DNA of 64,000 nt, from positions 1,537,501-1,601,500 of the forward strand of contig NZ_FXAM01000001.1 of NCBI RefSeq assembly GCF_900155475.1. Direction: 5' to 3'. Made by a program: the position numbers and the translations under genes. Shown here piece after piece: positions 26,031 through 36,076 of this stretch (positions are counted from its first letter, which is position 1; each line of letters starts with the position of its first letter). The notes below the pieces were generated by a model, which did not search any database, was not told the origin of the DNA, and saw only the letters and a program-made list of their open reading frames with translations. The stretch is from Methylomagnum ishizawai. Lineage in GTDB: Bacteria; Pseudomonadota; Gammaproteobacteria; Methylococcales; Methylococcaceae.

Positions 26031-26783
26031 ATGAAACCCCAAAACCCCAGCCCCGCCGCCCTGTCCATCTCCGACCTGTCCTACGCCTACGGCAAGAAAA
26101 AAGCCCTCGACCAAGTCGGCTTCGAGGTCGAACCCGGCCACTGCGCCATCCTGTTGGGACCGAACGGCGCGGGCAAGACCACGCTGTTTTCCCTCATCAC
26201 CCGGCTCTACGACAGCCGCGAAGGCTCCATCCGCATCGCCGGGTTCGAGGTCCGCGCCGAATCCACCCGCGCCCTGGCCCGGCTTGGCGTGGTGTTCCAA
26301 CAGCCCACCCTCGACCTCGATCTCAGCGTGATGCAGAACCTCCGCTACCATGCCGCCCTGCACGGCCTGTCCCGCCGCCACGCCGAAACCCGCATCCAAG
26401 CCGAATTGGAACGCCAGGGCATGTACGACCGCCGCCAGGAAAAGGCCCGCGACCTCAACGGCGGCCACCGCCGCCGGGTCGAAATCGCCCGCGCCTTGCT
26501 GCACGAACCCAGCCTCCTGCTGCTGGACGAACCCACGGTCGGGCTGGACGTGCCGAGCCGCCGTGCCATTGTCGATTATGTCCACGAACTGGCGGGTTCG
26601 GGCCGGGTGGCGGTGTTGTGGGCTACCCATCTGATCGATGAAATCCACCCCAGCGACCGGCTGGTGGTGCTGCATCAAGGCCGGGTGCGGGCGCTCGGGA
26701 CCGTGCCCGAAGTGCTGGCGGCGACCGCCGCCGCCGATATCGGCGCGGCTTTCAACCAACTGACCCAGGGGGGCAAACCCTGA
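26031..26783 (+). CDS. ABC exporter ATP-binding protein (PQQ-alcohol-dehydrogenase-associated type)
   Basis: A 250-residue ATPase with Walker A GPNGAGKTT, Q-loop VVFQQPT, an altered signature LNGGHRRRVEIARALL (LNGGH instead of LSGGQ), Walker B LLLLDEPTVGLD and the H-loop ATHLIDE. The stretch RLGVVFQQPTLDLDLSV together with LNGGHRRR is what I recall as diagnostic of the family described with PQQ-dependent alcohol dehydrogenase systems; the transported substrate is unknown. Its stop overlaps the permease start (TGATG). Downstream coupling to rfb genes would also allow a role in polysaccharide export, but there is no glycan-binding C-terminal domain. Confidence 0.87.
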   Translation: MKPQNPSPAALSISDLSYAYGKKKALDQVGFEVEPGHCAILLGPNGAGKTTLFSLITRLYDSREGSIRIAGFEVRAESTRALARLGVVFQQPTLDLDLSVMQNLRYHAALHGLSRRHAETRIQAELERQGMYDRRQEKARDLNGGHRRRVEIARALLHEPSLLLLDEPTVGLDVPSRRAIVDYVHELAGSGRVAVLWATHLIDEIHPSDRLVVLHQGRVRALGTVPEVLAATAAADIGAAFNQLTQGGKP

Positions 26784-27583
26784 TGCGCTATCTCCGCGCC
26801 CTCATCGGCATCATGGCCCGCGAGCTATTCCGCTTCGTGCATCAGCGCGAGCGCTTCGTGTCGGCCCTGGTCCGGCCTTTGATGTGGCTGTTCATCTTCG
26901 CCGCCGGGTTCCGCTCGACGTTGGGCGTCGCCATCATCCCGCCCTACGAGACCTATATCCTGTACGAGGTCTACATCACGCCCGGCCTGTTGGGCATGGT
27001 GCAATTGTTCAACGGGATGCAAAGCTCTCTGTCCATGGTCTACGACCGCGAAATGGGCAGCATGAAAACCCTCTTGGTCAGCCCCTTGCCGCGCTGGTAT
27101 CTGCTGGTCTCGAAGCTGTTGGCCGGGGTGTTGGTGTCGGTGCTGCAAGCCTATACCTTCCTCGCCATCGCCTACGCCTATGGCATCGAAGCCCCGCCCA
27201 TCGGCTATCTTGACGTCTTGCCCGCCTTGGTGTTGTCGGGGCTGATGCTGGGGGCCTTGGGGCTGCTGTTGTCGTCCTTCGTCAAGCAGTTGGAGAACTT
27301 CGCCGGGGTGATGAATTTCGTGATCTTCCCCATGTTCTTCCTGTCCACCGCGCTCTATCCCCTGTGGAAAATCCAGGAATCCAGCGAATTCCTCTACACC
27401 TTGTCCAGCTACAACCCGTTTTCCCAGGCGGTGGAATTGATCCGCTTCGCCCTTTACGGGCAGTTCAATCTTGCCGCCTGTATTTATACGGGGGTGTCCT
27501 TGCTGGCTTTCCTGCTATTCGCCATCATCGGCTACAATCCCTCGCGCGGCATGATGCAACACAAAGGTAGACCCACAGCATGA
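26783..27583 (+). CDS. ABC-2 type exporter permease
   Basis: A 266-residue membrane protein with about six hydrophobic helices ([88 protein letters not shown]). The ABC-2 loop [24 protein letters not shown] is present. It forms one transporter with the preceding ATPase. Its stop overlaps the rfbB start codon (ATGA), so translation of the rhamnose genes is coupled to it. Confidence 0.88.
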   Translation: MRYLRALIGIMARELFRFVHQRERFVSALVRPLMWLFIFAAGFRSTLGVAIIPPYETYILYEVYITPGLLGMVQLFNGMQSSLSMVYDREMGSMKTLLVSPLPRWYLLVSKLLAGVLVSVLQAYTFLAIAYAYGIEAPPIGYLDVLPALVLSGLMLGALGLLLSSFVKQLENFAGVMNFVIFPMFFLSTALYPLWKIQESSEFLYTLSSYNPFSQAVELIRFALYGQFNLAACIYTGVSLLAFLLFAIIGYNPSRGMMQHKGRPTA

Positions 27584-28647
27584 GCGAACTGAAAACTATC
27601 CTGGTCACGGGCGGCGCCGGTTTCATCGGCGGCAATTTCGTACTGCGGCAGATCGCGCGCGGCGGCATCCACGTCGTCAACCTCGACGCCCTGACCTACG
27701 CGGGCAACCTCGACACCCTGGAAAGCGTCAAGGACGATCCCCGCCATACCTTCGCCTTGGGTTCCATCGGCGATAGGAATTTGGTGGATTACCTCCTCGA
27801 CCGCCACCAGCCCGCGGCTATCGTCAACTTCGCGGCGGAAAGCCATGTGGACCGTTCCATCGATTCGCCCGAAGCCTTCGTCCAAACCAACCTTTTAGGC
27901 ACCTTCCAACTGCTGGAAGCGGCCCGCAAATACTGGCGGCGCTTGTCCGGCGAAGCCCATGACAATTTCCGGTTCCTGCATGTTTCCACCGACGAGGTTT
28001 ACGGTACCCTGGGCGAAACCGGCTTCTTCACCGAGGACAGCCCCTACCAGCCCAATTCGCCGTATTCAGCCTCGAAAGCCGGTTCCGACCATCTGGTCCG
28101 GGCCTATTTCCATACCTACGGGATGCCGGTGCTGACCACCAATTGTTCCAACAATTACGGTCCCTACCAGTTCCCCGAGAAGCTTATTCCCTTGGTCACC
28201 CAGAACGCCATGCACGGGAAACCCCTGCCGGTCTACGGCACCGGGTCCAATATCCGCGACTGGTTGTATGTGGAGGATCATTGCCGGGCCATCGAGCGGG
28301 TGCTGGAAGCGGGTATACCGGGCGAGGTCTATAACGTCGGCGGCAACAACGAAAAGACCAACCTGGACGTGGTCCACACCATTTGCGACCTGTTGGACGA
28401 GATGCTGCCGGATTCGCCCCATCGCCCACACCGCCAACTCATCACCTTCGTCGCCGACCGTCCCGGCCACGACCAGCGCTACGCCATCGACGCTGGCAAG
28501 ATGCGCCGCGAACTGGGCTGGGAACCCCTGGAAACCTTCGAGACCGGCCTGCGCAAAACCGTCCGCTGGTATCTGGATAACCAGACCTGGTGCGGGCGGG
28601 TGATGGATGGCAGCTATCGCGGCGAACGCCTGGGCCTGGAGCGATAA
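27580..28647 (+). CDS. rfbB: dTDP-glucose 4,6-dehydratase
   Basis: A 355-residue extended SDR enzyme that converts dTDP-glucose to dTDP-4-keto-6-deoxyglucose in dTDP-L-rhamnose synthesis. NAD-binding motif [12 protein letters not shown] near the N-terminus, STDEVYG with catalytic Asp/Glu, and the YSASKAGSD Tyr-Lys pair are visible; length is normal. It starts inside the permease stop and is followed after 40 bp by rfbA. The product feeds O-antigen or exopolysaccharide assembly. Confidence 0.95.
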   Translation: MSELKTILVTGGAGFIGGNFVLRQIARGGIHVVNLDALTYAGNLDTLESVKDDPRHTFALGSIGDRNLVDYLLDRHQPAAIVNFAAESHVDRSIDSPEAFVQTNLLGTFQLLEAARKYWRRLSGEAHDNFRFLHVSTDEVYGTLGETGFFTEDSPYQPNSPYSASKAGSDHLVRAYFHTYGMPVLTTNCSNNYGPYQFPEKLIPLVTQNAMHGKPLPVYGTGSNIRDWLYVEDHCRAIERVLEAGIPGEVYNVGGNNEKTNLDVVHTICDLLDEMLPDSPHRPHRQLITFVADRPGHDQRYAIDAGKMRRELGWEPLETFETGLRKTVRWYLDNQTWCGRVMDGSYRGERLGLER

Positions 28648-28687
28648 GCCCTGCCCGTATCCTACGAACCTTAGATAGATACTCCCG

Positions 28688-29578
28688 ATGAGCAAACCGA
28701 TTAAAGGTATTATCCTGGCCGGGGGTTCCGGCACCCGGCTGCATCCCTTGACCCACGTGGTCAGCAAGCAATTGCTGCCGGTCTACGACAAACCGATGAT
28801 CTACTATCCCCTGTCTGTGCTGATGCTGGCCGAGATCAGGGATATCCTCATCATCACCACCCCGCACGACGCGCCGATGTTCCGCCACCTGTTGGGCGAC
28901 GGCCAGCAATGGGGCATCAACCTCCAATACGCCGAGCAGCCGCGCCCCGAAGGCTTGGCCCAGGCGTTCATCATCGGCAAGGACTTCGTCGGCAACGACC
29001 GTTCCAGCCTGATCCTGGGCGATAACATCTTCTACGGCCACGGCTTGCAGCAGGTGCTGCGCAATGCCGCCGAGCGCGAAGCCGGGGCCACCGTGTTCGG
29101 CTACTGGGTGAAAGACCCCGAGCGCTACGGCGTGGCCGAATTCGACCCGGAAGGCCGGGTCATCGGCTTGGTCGAGAAACCCAAGCATCCCAAATCCAAT
29201 TACGCCGTTACCGGACTCTATTTCTACGATAACCAAGTCGTGGACATGGCCGCCGAGTTGAAGCCTTCCCATCGCGGCGAATTGGAAATCACCGATATCA
29301 ACAAGATTTATCTGGAGAAGAACCAGATCAGCGTCGAGAAACTCGGGCGCGGCACCGCTTGGCTCGACACCGGCACCCATGATTCCCTGCTGCAGGCCTC
29401 GAACTTCATCCAGACCATCGAGGAACGCCAGGGACTCAAGATTTGCTGCCCCGAGGAAATCGCCTGGAATCACGGCTGGATCGGCGTGGACGAGCTGGAA
29501 CGCCAAGCCGGGTTGCTGAGCAAGAACAGCTATGGCGAATACTTGTTGAGACTGCTGCAAAGGGACATTACCCCATGA
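28688..29578 (+). CDS. rfbA: Glucose-1-phosphate thymidylyltransferase
   Basis: A 296-residue RmlA-type nucleotidyltransferase making dTDP-glucose. N-terminal signature [16 protein letters not shown], then [39 protein letters not shown] and [12 protein letters not shown] are all present. It ends in an ATGA overlap with rfbC. First committed step of the rhamnose pathway. Confidence 0.95.
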   Translation: MSKPIKGIILAGGSGTRLHPLTHVVSKQLLPVYDKPMIYYPLSVLMLAEIRDILIITTPHDAPMFRHLLGDGQQWGINLQYAEQPRPEGLAQAFIIGKDFVGNDRSSLILGDNIFYGHGLQQVLRNAAEREAGATVFGYWVKDPERYGVAEFDPEGRVIGLVEKPKHPKSNYAVTGLYFYDNQVVDMAAELKPSHRGELEITDINKIYLEKNQISVEKLGRGTAWLDTGTHDSLLQASNFIQTIEERQGLKICCPEEIAWNHGWIGVDELERQAGLLSKNSYGEYLLRLLQRDITP

Positions 29579-30132
29579 TGATCGAAACCACCACGCTGCC
29601 GGGCGTGCTGTTGATTAAACCGGATGTGTTCGGCGACGCCCGCGGTTTCTTCCTGGAAACCTGGAACCGTCAACGCTATGCCGAGGCTGGCTTGGACAAG
29701 GACTTCGTGCAGGACAATGTGTCGCAATCGCGGCAGGGTATTTTGCGCGGCCTGCATTTCCAGAACCCCAGGCCGCAGGGGAAATTGGTGCAGGCGCTCA
29801 AGGGTGTCGTGTTCGATGTGGCGGTGGATATCCGGGTGGGTTCGCCGACCTTCGGCCAGTGGTACGGCGTCACCCTGTCGGAAGAAAACCACTGGCAACT
29901 CTACGTGCCGGAGAATTTCGCCCACGGCTTCTGCGTGCTGAGCGAAACCGCCTTGTTCGCCTACAAATGCACCGATACCTATAATCCGTCCGCCGAGTTC
30001 TCGCTGCGCTGGGACGATCCCGATGTCGGCATCCAATGGCCCATCGACAGCCCGCAACTCTCGGCCAAGGACCAAGCCGGGAAACTCCTGAAGGAATTCC
30101 CCACCGAAGCCTTGCCGGTATACCAGCCATGA
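29575..30132 (+). CDS. rfbC: dTDP-4-dehydrorhamnose 3,5-epimerase
   Basis: A 185-residue cupin-fold epimerase starting at a double ATG (29575/29578) overlapping the rfbA stop. It has the family motifs [30 protein letters not shown] with the catalytic His, and [13 protein letters not shown]. It epimerises C3 and C5 of dTDP-4-keto-6-deoxyglucose. It overlaps rfbD by four bases. Confidence 0.95.
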   Translation: MMIETTTLPGVLLIKPDVFGDARGFFLETWNRQRYAEAGLDKDFVQDNVSQSRQGILRGLHFQNPRPQGKLVQALKGVVFDVAVDIRVGSPTFGQWYGVTLSEENHWQLYVPENFAHGFCVLSETALFAYKCTDTYNPSAEFSLRWDDPDVGIQWPIDSPQLSAKDQAGKLLKEFPTEALPVYQP

Positions 30133-31031
30133 AAATCCTGTTGATTGGGCGGCAAGGTCAAGTCGCCTACGAACTGCGCCGTACCCTGGCTTGTTTGGGC
30201 GAGGTGGTGGCCCTGGACCGCCAGACTTCGATCCGGGCCGACTTGGCCGATTTGCAATCGCTGCGGGATGCGGTGAACCAAATCCAGCCCGAGTTGATCG
30301 TCAACGCCGGTGCCTATACCGCCGTGGACAAGGCCGAGCAAGACACCGAACTGGCGTTCCGGGTCAACGGCGAGGCACCGGGCGTGCTGGCCGAGGCGGC
30401 GCGGGCGGTGGATGCGGGTTTGATCCATTATTCCACCGACTATGTGTTTCCCGGCGACGCCGACACGGCCTATGTGGAAACCGACGTGGTCGGTCCCTTG
30501 AGCGTTTATGGCAAGAGCAAACTGGCGGGCGAGGAGGCCATCCGGCAGGTGGGCGTGCCGCATCTGATCCTGCGGACGGCCTGGGTCTACGGGCGGCGCG
30601 GCCAGAATTTCCTGCTGACCATGCTGCGTCTGATGCGGGAGCGGGAGTCGCTACGGGTGGTCGCCGACCAGTACGGTGCGCCGACCTGGAGCCGCATGAT
30701 CGCCGAGGCCACGGCTTTACTGGTCGCCCGCACCACCTATGAGGGCCGGTTCGAGCCTGCCGAGAGCGGTGGCACCTACCATCTCACTTGCGGTGGTCGC
30801 ACCACTTGGCACGGGTTCGCCGCCAAAATCCGCGAACTGGGCCTCGCCCAGGGCTTGCTCCCCGAGACCTGCGCCAAGCTGGAAGCCATCCCGACCTCCG
30901 GCTATCCCACCCCGGCGCACCGGCCCGCGTTCTCGGTGCTGTCCAATGAGAAGCTCCTGGACGAGTTCGAGCTGGCCTTGCCGGATTGGGAGGACGGTTT
31001 GGCTCTGTGCCTGGAGGAAATGCGCGGCTGA
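30129..31031 (+). CDS. rfbD: dTDP-4-dehydrorhamnose reductase
   Basis: A 300-residue SDR reductase finishing dTDP-L-rhamnose synthesis. It shows the nucleotide-binding start LLIGRQGQVAYELRR, NAGAYTAVDKAE, YSTDYVFPG, the YGKSKLAGE Tyr-x3-Lys pair, and LRTAWVYG. Last gene of the coupled operon; a palindrome follows at 31059. Confidence 0.95.
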   Translation: MKILLIGRQGQVAYELRRTLACLGEVVALDRQTSIRADLADLQSLRDAVNQIQPELIVNAGAYTAVDKAEQDTELAFRVNGEAPGVLAEAARAVDAGLIHYSTDYVFPGDADTAYVETDVVGPLSVYGKSKLAGEEAIRQVGVPHLILRTAWVYGRRGQNFLLTMLRLMRERESLRVVADQYGAPTWSRMIAEATALLVARTTYEGRFEPAESGGTYHLTCGGRTTWHGFAAKIRELGLAQGLLPETCAKLEAIPTSGYPTPAHRPAFSVLSNEKLLDEFELALPDWEDGLALCLEEMRG

Positions 31032-31058
31032 TTTTCCGCCCGGACCCACGGCGAACTT

Positions 31059-31084
31059 GTAGGGGCGAATTCATTCGCCCCTAC
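31059..31084. repeat. Palindromic repeat after rfbD
   Basis: GTAGGGGCGAAT and ATTCGCCCCTAC form a near-perfect 12-bp stem with a 2-base loop. It sits between rfbD and dnaE and resembles dispersed intergenic palindromes; it could act as a terminator hairpin without a T run. Confidence 0.6.
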
Positions 31085-31177
31085 GTCGTTTTGGGCCTTG
31101 AAACATTTGCAGCCCGCCCAGCCCCGCCGATAATTTTTTGATCGATCCCGTCACGATTCCCCTTCCAACGAAACCCC

Positions 31178-34100
31178 ATGGCCGACCAACTCCCCGAACC
31201 CCGCTTCATCCACCTCCGCCTCCACACCGAATATTCCCTGGTCGATGGCCTCGTCGATGTGAAACCCCTGGTCAAGCGCTGCGCCAAACTGGGGATGCCA
31301 GCAGTAGCTGTGACCGACCAGATGAATCTATTCGCCCTGGTCAAGTTCTACAAGGCCGCGCAGGGCGCGGGCCTGAAACCCATTGCCGGGGCCGATCTCC
31401 TGATCCAAAACGAATCCGACCCGGCCACGCCCTATCTCATGCCGCTGTTCGTGCAGGACGAACAGGGCTACCGCACCCTCACCGAACTCATTTCCCGTGG
31501 CTACCGCGAGAACCAGCACCAAGGCGTGCCCCAGGTCATGGCCGCGTGGCTGGCGGAAAAGAACGCGGGGCTGATCGCCCTTTCGGGTGCCCGCCAGGGC
31601 CAGATTGGTCGGGCGCTGCTGTCGGGCAACCGCGACGAGGCCCGGCGCATCCTGGAACATTGGCTGGGCGTGTTCGGCGACCGCTTCTATCTGGAGTTGC
31701 AGCGCACCGGCCGTCCCGGCGAAGACGACTATATCGAAGGGGCGCTGGCCCTCGCCGTCGAATGCGATGTGCCGGTGGTCGCCACCAACGATGTGCGGTT
31801 CCTCGATGCCAGCGATTTCGAGGCCCACGAGGCGCGGGTCTGCATCAACCAGGGCCGGGTCTTGGACGACCCGCGCCGTCCCCGCGACTACACCGACCAG
31901 CAATACCTAAAAAGCCCGGCGGAAATGGCGGCGCTGTTCGCCGATCTGCCCGAGGCGCTGGAAAACACCGTGGAAATCGCCAAGCGCTGCAATATCCGCC
32001 TGACGCTGGGCAAGAATTTCCTGCCGCAATTCCCGGTGCCGGAGGGCATGACCACCGCCGACTTCTTCGCCGAGGAATCGCGCAAAGGCTTACGGGAGCG
32101 CCTCGCCGTGCGCCCGCCCACCGGCCAGGGCACGCTGGCCCAGCGCACCAAAGCCTACGAAGAGCGGCTCGAACTCGAAATCGGCGTCATTAACCAGATG
32201 GATTTCCCCGGCTACTTCCTGATCGTGGCCGACTTCATCCAATGGGCCAAGCAAAATGGGATTCCGGTCGGGCCGGGGCGTGGTTCGGGCGCGGGTTCCC
32301 TGGTGGCCTATTCGCTCAAAATCACCGACCTCGACCCCATCGAATTCGAGTTGCTGTTCGAGCGCTTCCTGAATCCCGAGCGCGTGTCCATGCCCGATTT
32401 CGACGTGGATTTCTGCATGGACCGGCGCGACGAGGTGATCGCCTATGTCGCCGAGAAATATGGCCGCGACCGGGTCTCGCAGATCATCACCTATGGTTCC
32501 ATGGCGGCCAAGGCGGTGGTGCGCGACGTGGGCCGGGTGTTGGGGCATCCGTATGGTTTCGTGGACCGCATCGCCAAGCTGATCCCGTTCGAGCTGGGCA
32601 TGACCCTGGAAAAAGCCTTGCAGGACAGCGAGGACTTGAAAAAGCTCTACGACGCCGACGAGGAAGTGAAGGCGCTGATCGATCTGGCGCAGTCACTGGA
32701 AGGCTTGACCCGCAACGCCGGCAAGCATGCCGGGGGCGTGGTGATCGCGCCTTCGCAGTTGATCGATTTCAGCCCGCTCTATTGCGAACAGGGCGGCGAT
32801 AGCCTCGTGACCCAGTTCGACAAGGACGACGTGGAAGCGGTCGGCTTGGTCAAGTTCGATTTCCTGGGGCTGCGTACCCTGACCATCATCGATTGGGCGC
32901 TGGAAACCATCAACCAGCAGCGGGCCGCGCAAAAATTGCCGCCAGTCGATATCACCCAAATCCCGCTCGACGACCCCGACACCTACAAACTCCTGAAAAG
33001 CTGCCAAACCACGGCGGTATTCCAGCTCGAATCCCGCGGCATGAAGGATTTGATCCGGCGCTTGCTGCCCGATAATTTCGATGACATCGTGGCCTTGGTG
33101 GCGCTGTTCCGGCCCGGGCCTTTGCAATCGGGGATGGTGGACGACTATATCAACGTCAAGCACGGCAAGCAGAAAGCCGAGTATCCCCATCCCATCCTCG
33201 AACCCATTTTGCAGCCGACCAATGGGGTGATCCTGTACCAGGAGCAGGTGATGCGGATTGCCCAGGATATGTCGGGGTATACGCTGGGCGGGGCGGACCT
33301 ACTTAGGCGCGCCATGGGAAAGAAGAAGGCCGAGGAAATGGCGAAGCAGCGTGATACTTTTGTAGTGGGTGCTGAAAAGAATGGAGTAAACAAGGATATC
33401 GCCAATTTTATATTCGATTTGGTGGACAAATTTTCAGGGTATGGTTTCAATAAGTGCATTATTGGTGACACAGTTATTGTAGAGGCTAATACCGGAGAAA
33501 AAATCACAGTTGAAACGCTTTTTGAAAAACCCAAGAGATTCGCTATACACGCGCTCGATGAAGTCGGAAAATTACGGGTAAGGCCCGTATCCCGCGTGAT
33601 GTGGAATGGACCGAAGCCAGTATTTGAATTGACGACCGCCTTGGGCAAGCGGATTACCGCGACGGGCAATCACCCATTCCGCACCTTGAACGGCTGGACC
33701 CACCTTGAAAACTTGAATGTCGGCGACCGCATCGCCGTGCCCCGTAAACTCCAGGTCGCGGCGGAAAAATCCTGGCCCCGGCATGAGTTGATTACCTTGG
33801 CGGGCCTACTATCGGAAGGCAACACCTGCCACCCCACTTGCCTATATTTTTATGGCAACGAACCCACGTTGGTCGAGGATTTCGCGACCGCCGCCGCACA
33901 ATTCCCGGATTCGGTGGCCCGCGTCTATCCACGCCTCAATAATCGGCTTGAGGTCTGCGTCAGTACCGGGCGGGACACCCGGTTCAAAACGGGGCAGATG
34001 CCTTGGAATGCAAGCCAACCCCAGGTGTCTGGGTGTTTGGCGCTGGTTGCGGAATCCGAGCCGCCACCCAGCAGGAGCGGGGCTTTCCTGTGGGCGGAAA

Positions 34101-36076
34101 GCCTGGGTATTTTGGGCCTAAAAGCCACGCAAAAAGCTATTCCGGCGCAAGTATTCCAACTGTGCGATGCTGATTTGAAGCTGTTTATAGGCCGATTATG
34201 GGCGGGCGATGGTTTTATCGCCACCGAATCCCAAGCGATACCGCCCTATTATGCGACTTCTTCCAGGACTTTGGCCGAAGATGTGCAAACTTTGTTATTA
34301 AGGCTGGGAATCATCAGTCGTATAGAATCCAAGCAATTCAAATATCGCGGCGGCTTGAAGCCGGGATTTGCCGTTTGGTTGCTGGGGGAAAATAGCTTGG
34401 ATGTTTTCGCCAAGGATGTTGTGCCCCATATTGTAGGACGCGATGCCCAGGTCGAGTTATTGCGCGGGCGCTTGGCGGCTACGCAACCCGGCATGACCAG
34501 CAAGGATATTATTCCTGCGGAAGTCCGCGCCTGGGTTGCCGCCGAGCGCATACGGACGGGATTGACTTGGAAGGAATTGGCAGAACGCTCGGGCGTCTCT
34601 ATGAAAGAATTCTTGGGCAAGGGATCGGCGAAGAAGCAGGGATTTCGGCGCTTCACGATAGCGCGTCTGGCCCGGTTTTTAGGGTCGGAGCGGCTCGCGT
34701 CCTTGGCTGGTTCCGATATATTCTGGGACCGTGTGGTATCCATCGAACCCAAGGGAGTTATCAATACCTATGATCTGACGGTCGAAGAGGACCATAATTT
34801 TGTCGCCAACGGGATTATAGTCCATAATTCCCATTCCGCCGCATATGCTTTAGTTTCCTACCAAACCGCCTGGCTCAAAACCCATTATCCCGCCGCCTTC
34901 ATGGCCGCGGTGTTATCCTCCGATATGGACAAGACCGACAAGGTCGTCGTGTTCATCGAGGAATGCCGCCAAATGCGGCTGACCCTGTTGCCGCCCGATA
35001 TCAACCGCTCCGAATTCCGCTTCACCGTGCTGCCCGGCGGCGCGATCCAATACGGCCTCGGGGCCATCAAGGGCGTGGGCGAGAACGCCATCGGCGATAT
35101 CCTGGAAGAGCGCCGCCGCAACGGCCCTTATCAAGACCTCTACGACTTCTGTCAGCGCATCGACCTCAGGAAGGCCAACCGCCGGGTGCTGGAAGCCTTG
35201 ATCCGGGGCGGGGCGCTGGATTCGTTCGACGCCAACCGCGCCCGCCATCTGGCCGAATTGCCCGACGCCCTCAAGGCCGCCGAGCAACACGGGGCCATGG
35301 CCGATTCCGGGCAGGACGATTTGTTCGGCCTGTTGGGCGGCGGCGCGGTCGAGGCGGTGGAAAAGCCGACCCGGCCCGTGGTCCAGGTCGAGCCTTGGAG
35401 CGAGGCCGAGCGGCTCGAACATGAAAAAAACACTTTGGGGCTTTATCTCACCGGCCATCCCATCAGCCCCTACGAGGCGGACATTGTCCAATTCGTCACC
35501 GACCGCCTGGGACCGCTGGCCGAGAAGCACGATAGGAGTCCCGCCACCCCGAGTTGGCAACGCCAGGAAACCAAGATCGTGGTGGCCGGGCTGGTGGTGG
35601 AACTCCGCACCAAGCAGAACAAATCCGGCAAGCGCATGGGTTTCGCGACCCTGGACGACCGCACCGGGCGGCTGGAGGTCGCGGTGTTTTCCGAGGCGTT
35701 CGAGAAATACCGGGATTATCTGGAAAAGGACAGCTTGTTGGTGGCTGTGGGCAACCTGGGCTTTGACGATTTCGCCGGGCAATTGCGGCTGAGCGCCGAG
35801 CGGTTGCTGCGTATCGAGGAAGCGCGGGCCGAATTCGCCAAGCGCCTGACCATCGCCTGGCCGGGACCGGAGACGGCGCTGGCGGTGGACGAATTGCGGG
35901 AATTGCTCGCGCCGCACCGGGGCGGGGCGTGCCCGGTCCTGGTCGAATACCGGGGCCGTTCGGCCCAGGGCTTGATCCAACTGGGGCAGGCGTGGCGGGT
36001 GGTGCCGGGAGCCGAATTGCTGGCCCGGCTGGAAAAGCGGATCGGGGCGGAGCGGGTGAAACTGCTTTATCAATGA
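31178..36076 (+). CDS. dnaE: DNA polymerase III alpha subunit with in-frame intein
   Basis: The 1632-codon frame splits into ~1174 residues of DnaE (E. coli ~1160) and a 458-residue intein at residues 760-1217. The PHP domain (FIHLRLHTEYSLVDGL), catalytic aspartates in MPDFDVDFCMDRRDEV, the polymerase core, tandem HhH region, and OB fold (VVAGLVVELRTKQNKSGKRMGF) are all present. This is the replicative polymerase. The intein is inserted between FNK and SHSAAYALVSY, four residues downstream of the site used by the cyanobacterial split DnaE intein (site memory, not checked). Splicing is required for a functional polymerase. Confidence 0.95.
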   Translation: MADQLPEPRFIHLRLHTEYSLVDGLVDVKPLVKRCAKLGMPAVAVTDQMNLFALVKFYKAAQGAGLKPIAGADLLIQNESDPATPYLMPLFVQDEQGYRTLTELISRGYRENQHQGVPQVMAAWLAEKNAGLIALSGARQGQIGRALLSGNRDEARRILEHWLGVFGDRFYLELQRTGRPGEDDYIEGALALAVECDVPVVATNDVRFLDASDFEAHEARVCINQGRVLDDPRRPRDYTDQQYLKSPAEMAALFADLPEALENTVEIAKRCNIRLTLGKNFLPQFPVPEGMTTADFFAEESRKGLRERLAVRPPTGQGTLAQRTKAYEERLELEIGVINQMDFPGYFLIVADFIQWAKQNGIPVGPGRGSGAGSLVAYSLKITDLDPIEFELLFERFLNPERVSMPDFDVDFCMDRRDEVIAYVAEKYGRDRVSQIITYGSMAAKAVVRDVGRVLGHPYGFVDRIAKLIPFELGMTLEKALQDSEDLKKLYDADEEVKALIDLAQSLEGLTRNAGKHAGGVVIAPSQLIDFSPLYCEQGGDSLVTQFDKDDVEAVGLVKFDFLGLRTLTIIDWALETINQQRAAQKLPPVDITQIPLDDPDTYKLLKSCQTTAVFQLESRGMKDLIRRLLPDNFDDIVALVALFRPGPLQSGMVDDYINVKHGKQKAEYPHPILEPILQPTNGVILYQEQVMRIAQDMSGYTLGGADLLRRAMGKKKAEEMAKQRDTFVVGAEKNGVNKDIANFIFDLVDKFSGYGFNKCIIGDTVIVEANTGEKITVETLFEKPKRFAIHALDEVGKLRVRPVSRVMWNGPKPVFELTTALGKRITATGNHPFRTLNGWTHLENLNVGDRIAVPRKLQVAAEKSWPRHELITLAGLLSEGNTCHPTCLYFYGNEPTLVEDFATAAAQFPDSVARVYPRLNNRLEVCVSTGRDTRFKTGQMPWNASQPQVSGCLALVAESEPPPSRSGAFLWAESLGILGLKATQKAIPAQVFQLCDADLKLFIGRLWAGDGFIATESQAIPPYYATSSRTLAEDVQTLLLRLGIISRIESKQFKYRGGLKPGFAVWLLGENSLDVFAKDVVPHIVGRDAQVELLRGRLAATQPGMTSKDIIPAEVRAWVAAERIRTGLTWKELAERSGVSMKEFLGKGSAKKQGFRRFTIARLARFLGSERLASLAGSDIFWDRVVSIEPKGVINTYDLTVEEDHNFVANGIIVHNSHSAAYALVSYQTAWLKTHYPAAFMAAVLSSDMDKTDKVVVFIEECRQMRLTLLPPDINRSEFRFTVLPGGAIQYGLGAIKGVGENAIGDILEERRRNGPYQDLYDFCQRIDLRKANRRVLEALIRGGALDSFDANRARHLAELPDALKAAEQHGAMADSGQDDLFGLLGGGAVEAVEKPTRPVVQVEPWSEAERLEHEKNTLGLYLTGHPISPYEADIVQFVTDRLGPLAEKHDRSPATPSWQRQETKIVVAGLVVELRTKQNKSGKRMGFATLDDRTGRLEVAVFSEAFEKYRDYLEKDSLLVAVGNLGFDDFAGQLRLSAERLLRIEEARAEFAKRLTIAWPGPETALAVDELRELLAPHRGGACPVLVEYRGRSAQGLIQLGQAWRVVPGAELLARLEKRIGAERVKLLYQ
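33455..34828 (+). other. DnaE intein with LAGLIDADG homing endonuclease
   Basis: It starts with the nucleophile Cys (CIIGDTVIVEANTGEK) and ends VANGIIVHN before the +1 Ser of SHSAAY. Block B is ATGNHPFRT (TxxH-type) and block F is INTYDLTVEEDHNF. Between the splicing halves are two dodecapeptide-like motifs, LAGLLSEGN and IGRLWAGDGFI, both with an acidic residue, so the endonuclease may be active. A helix-turn-helix-like stretch (TWKELAERSGVSMKEFLGKG) lies near the end. Its lower G+C than the flanking exteins indicates horizontal entry. Confidence 0.93.
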
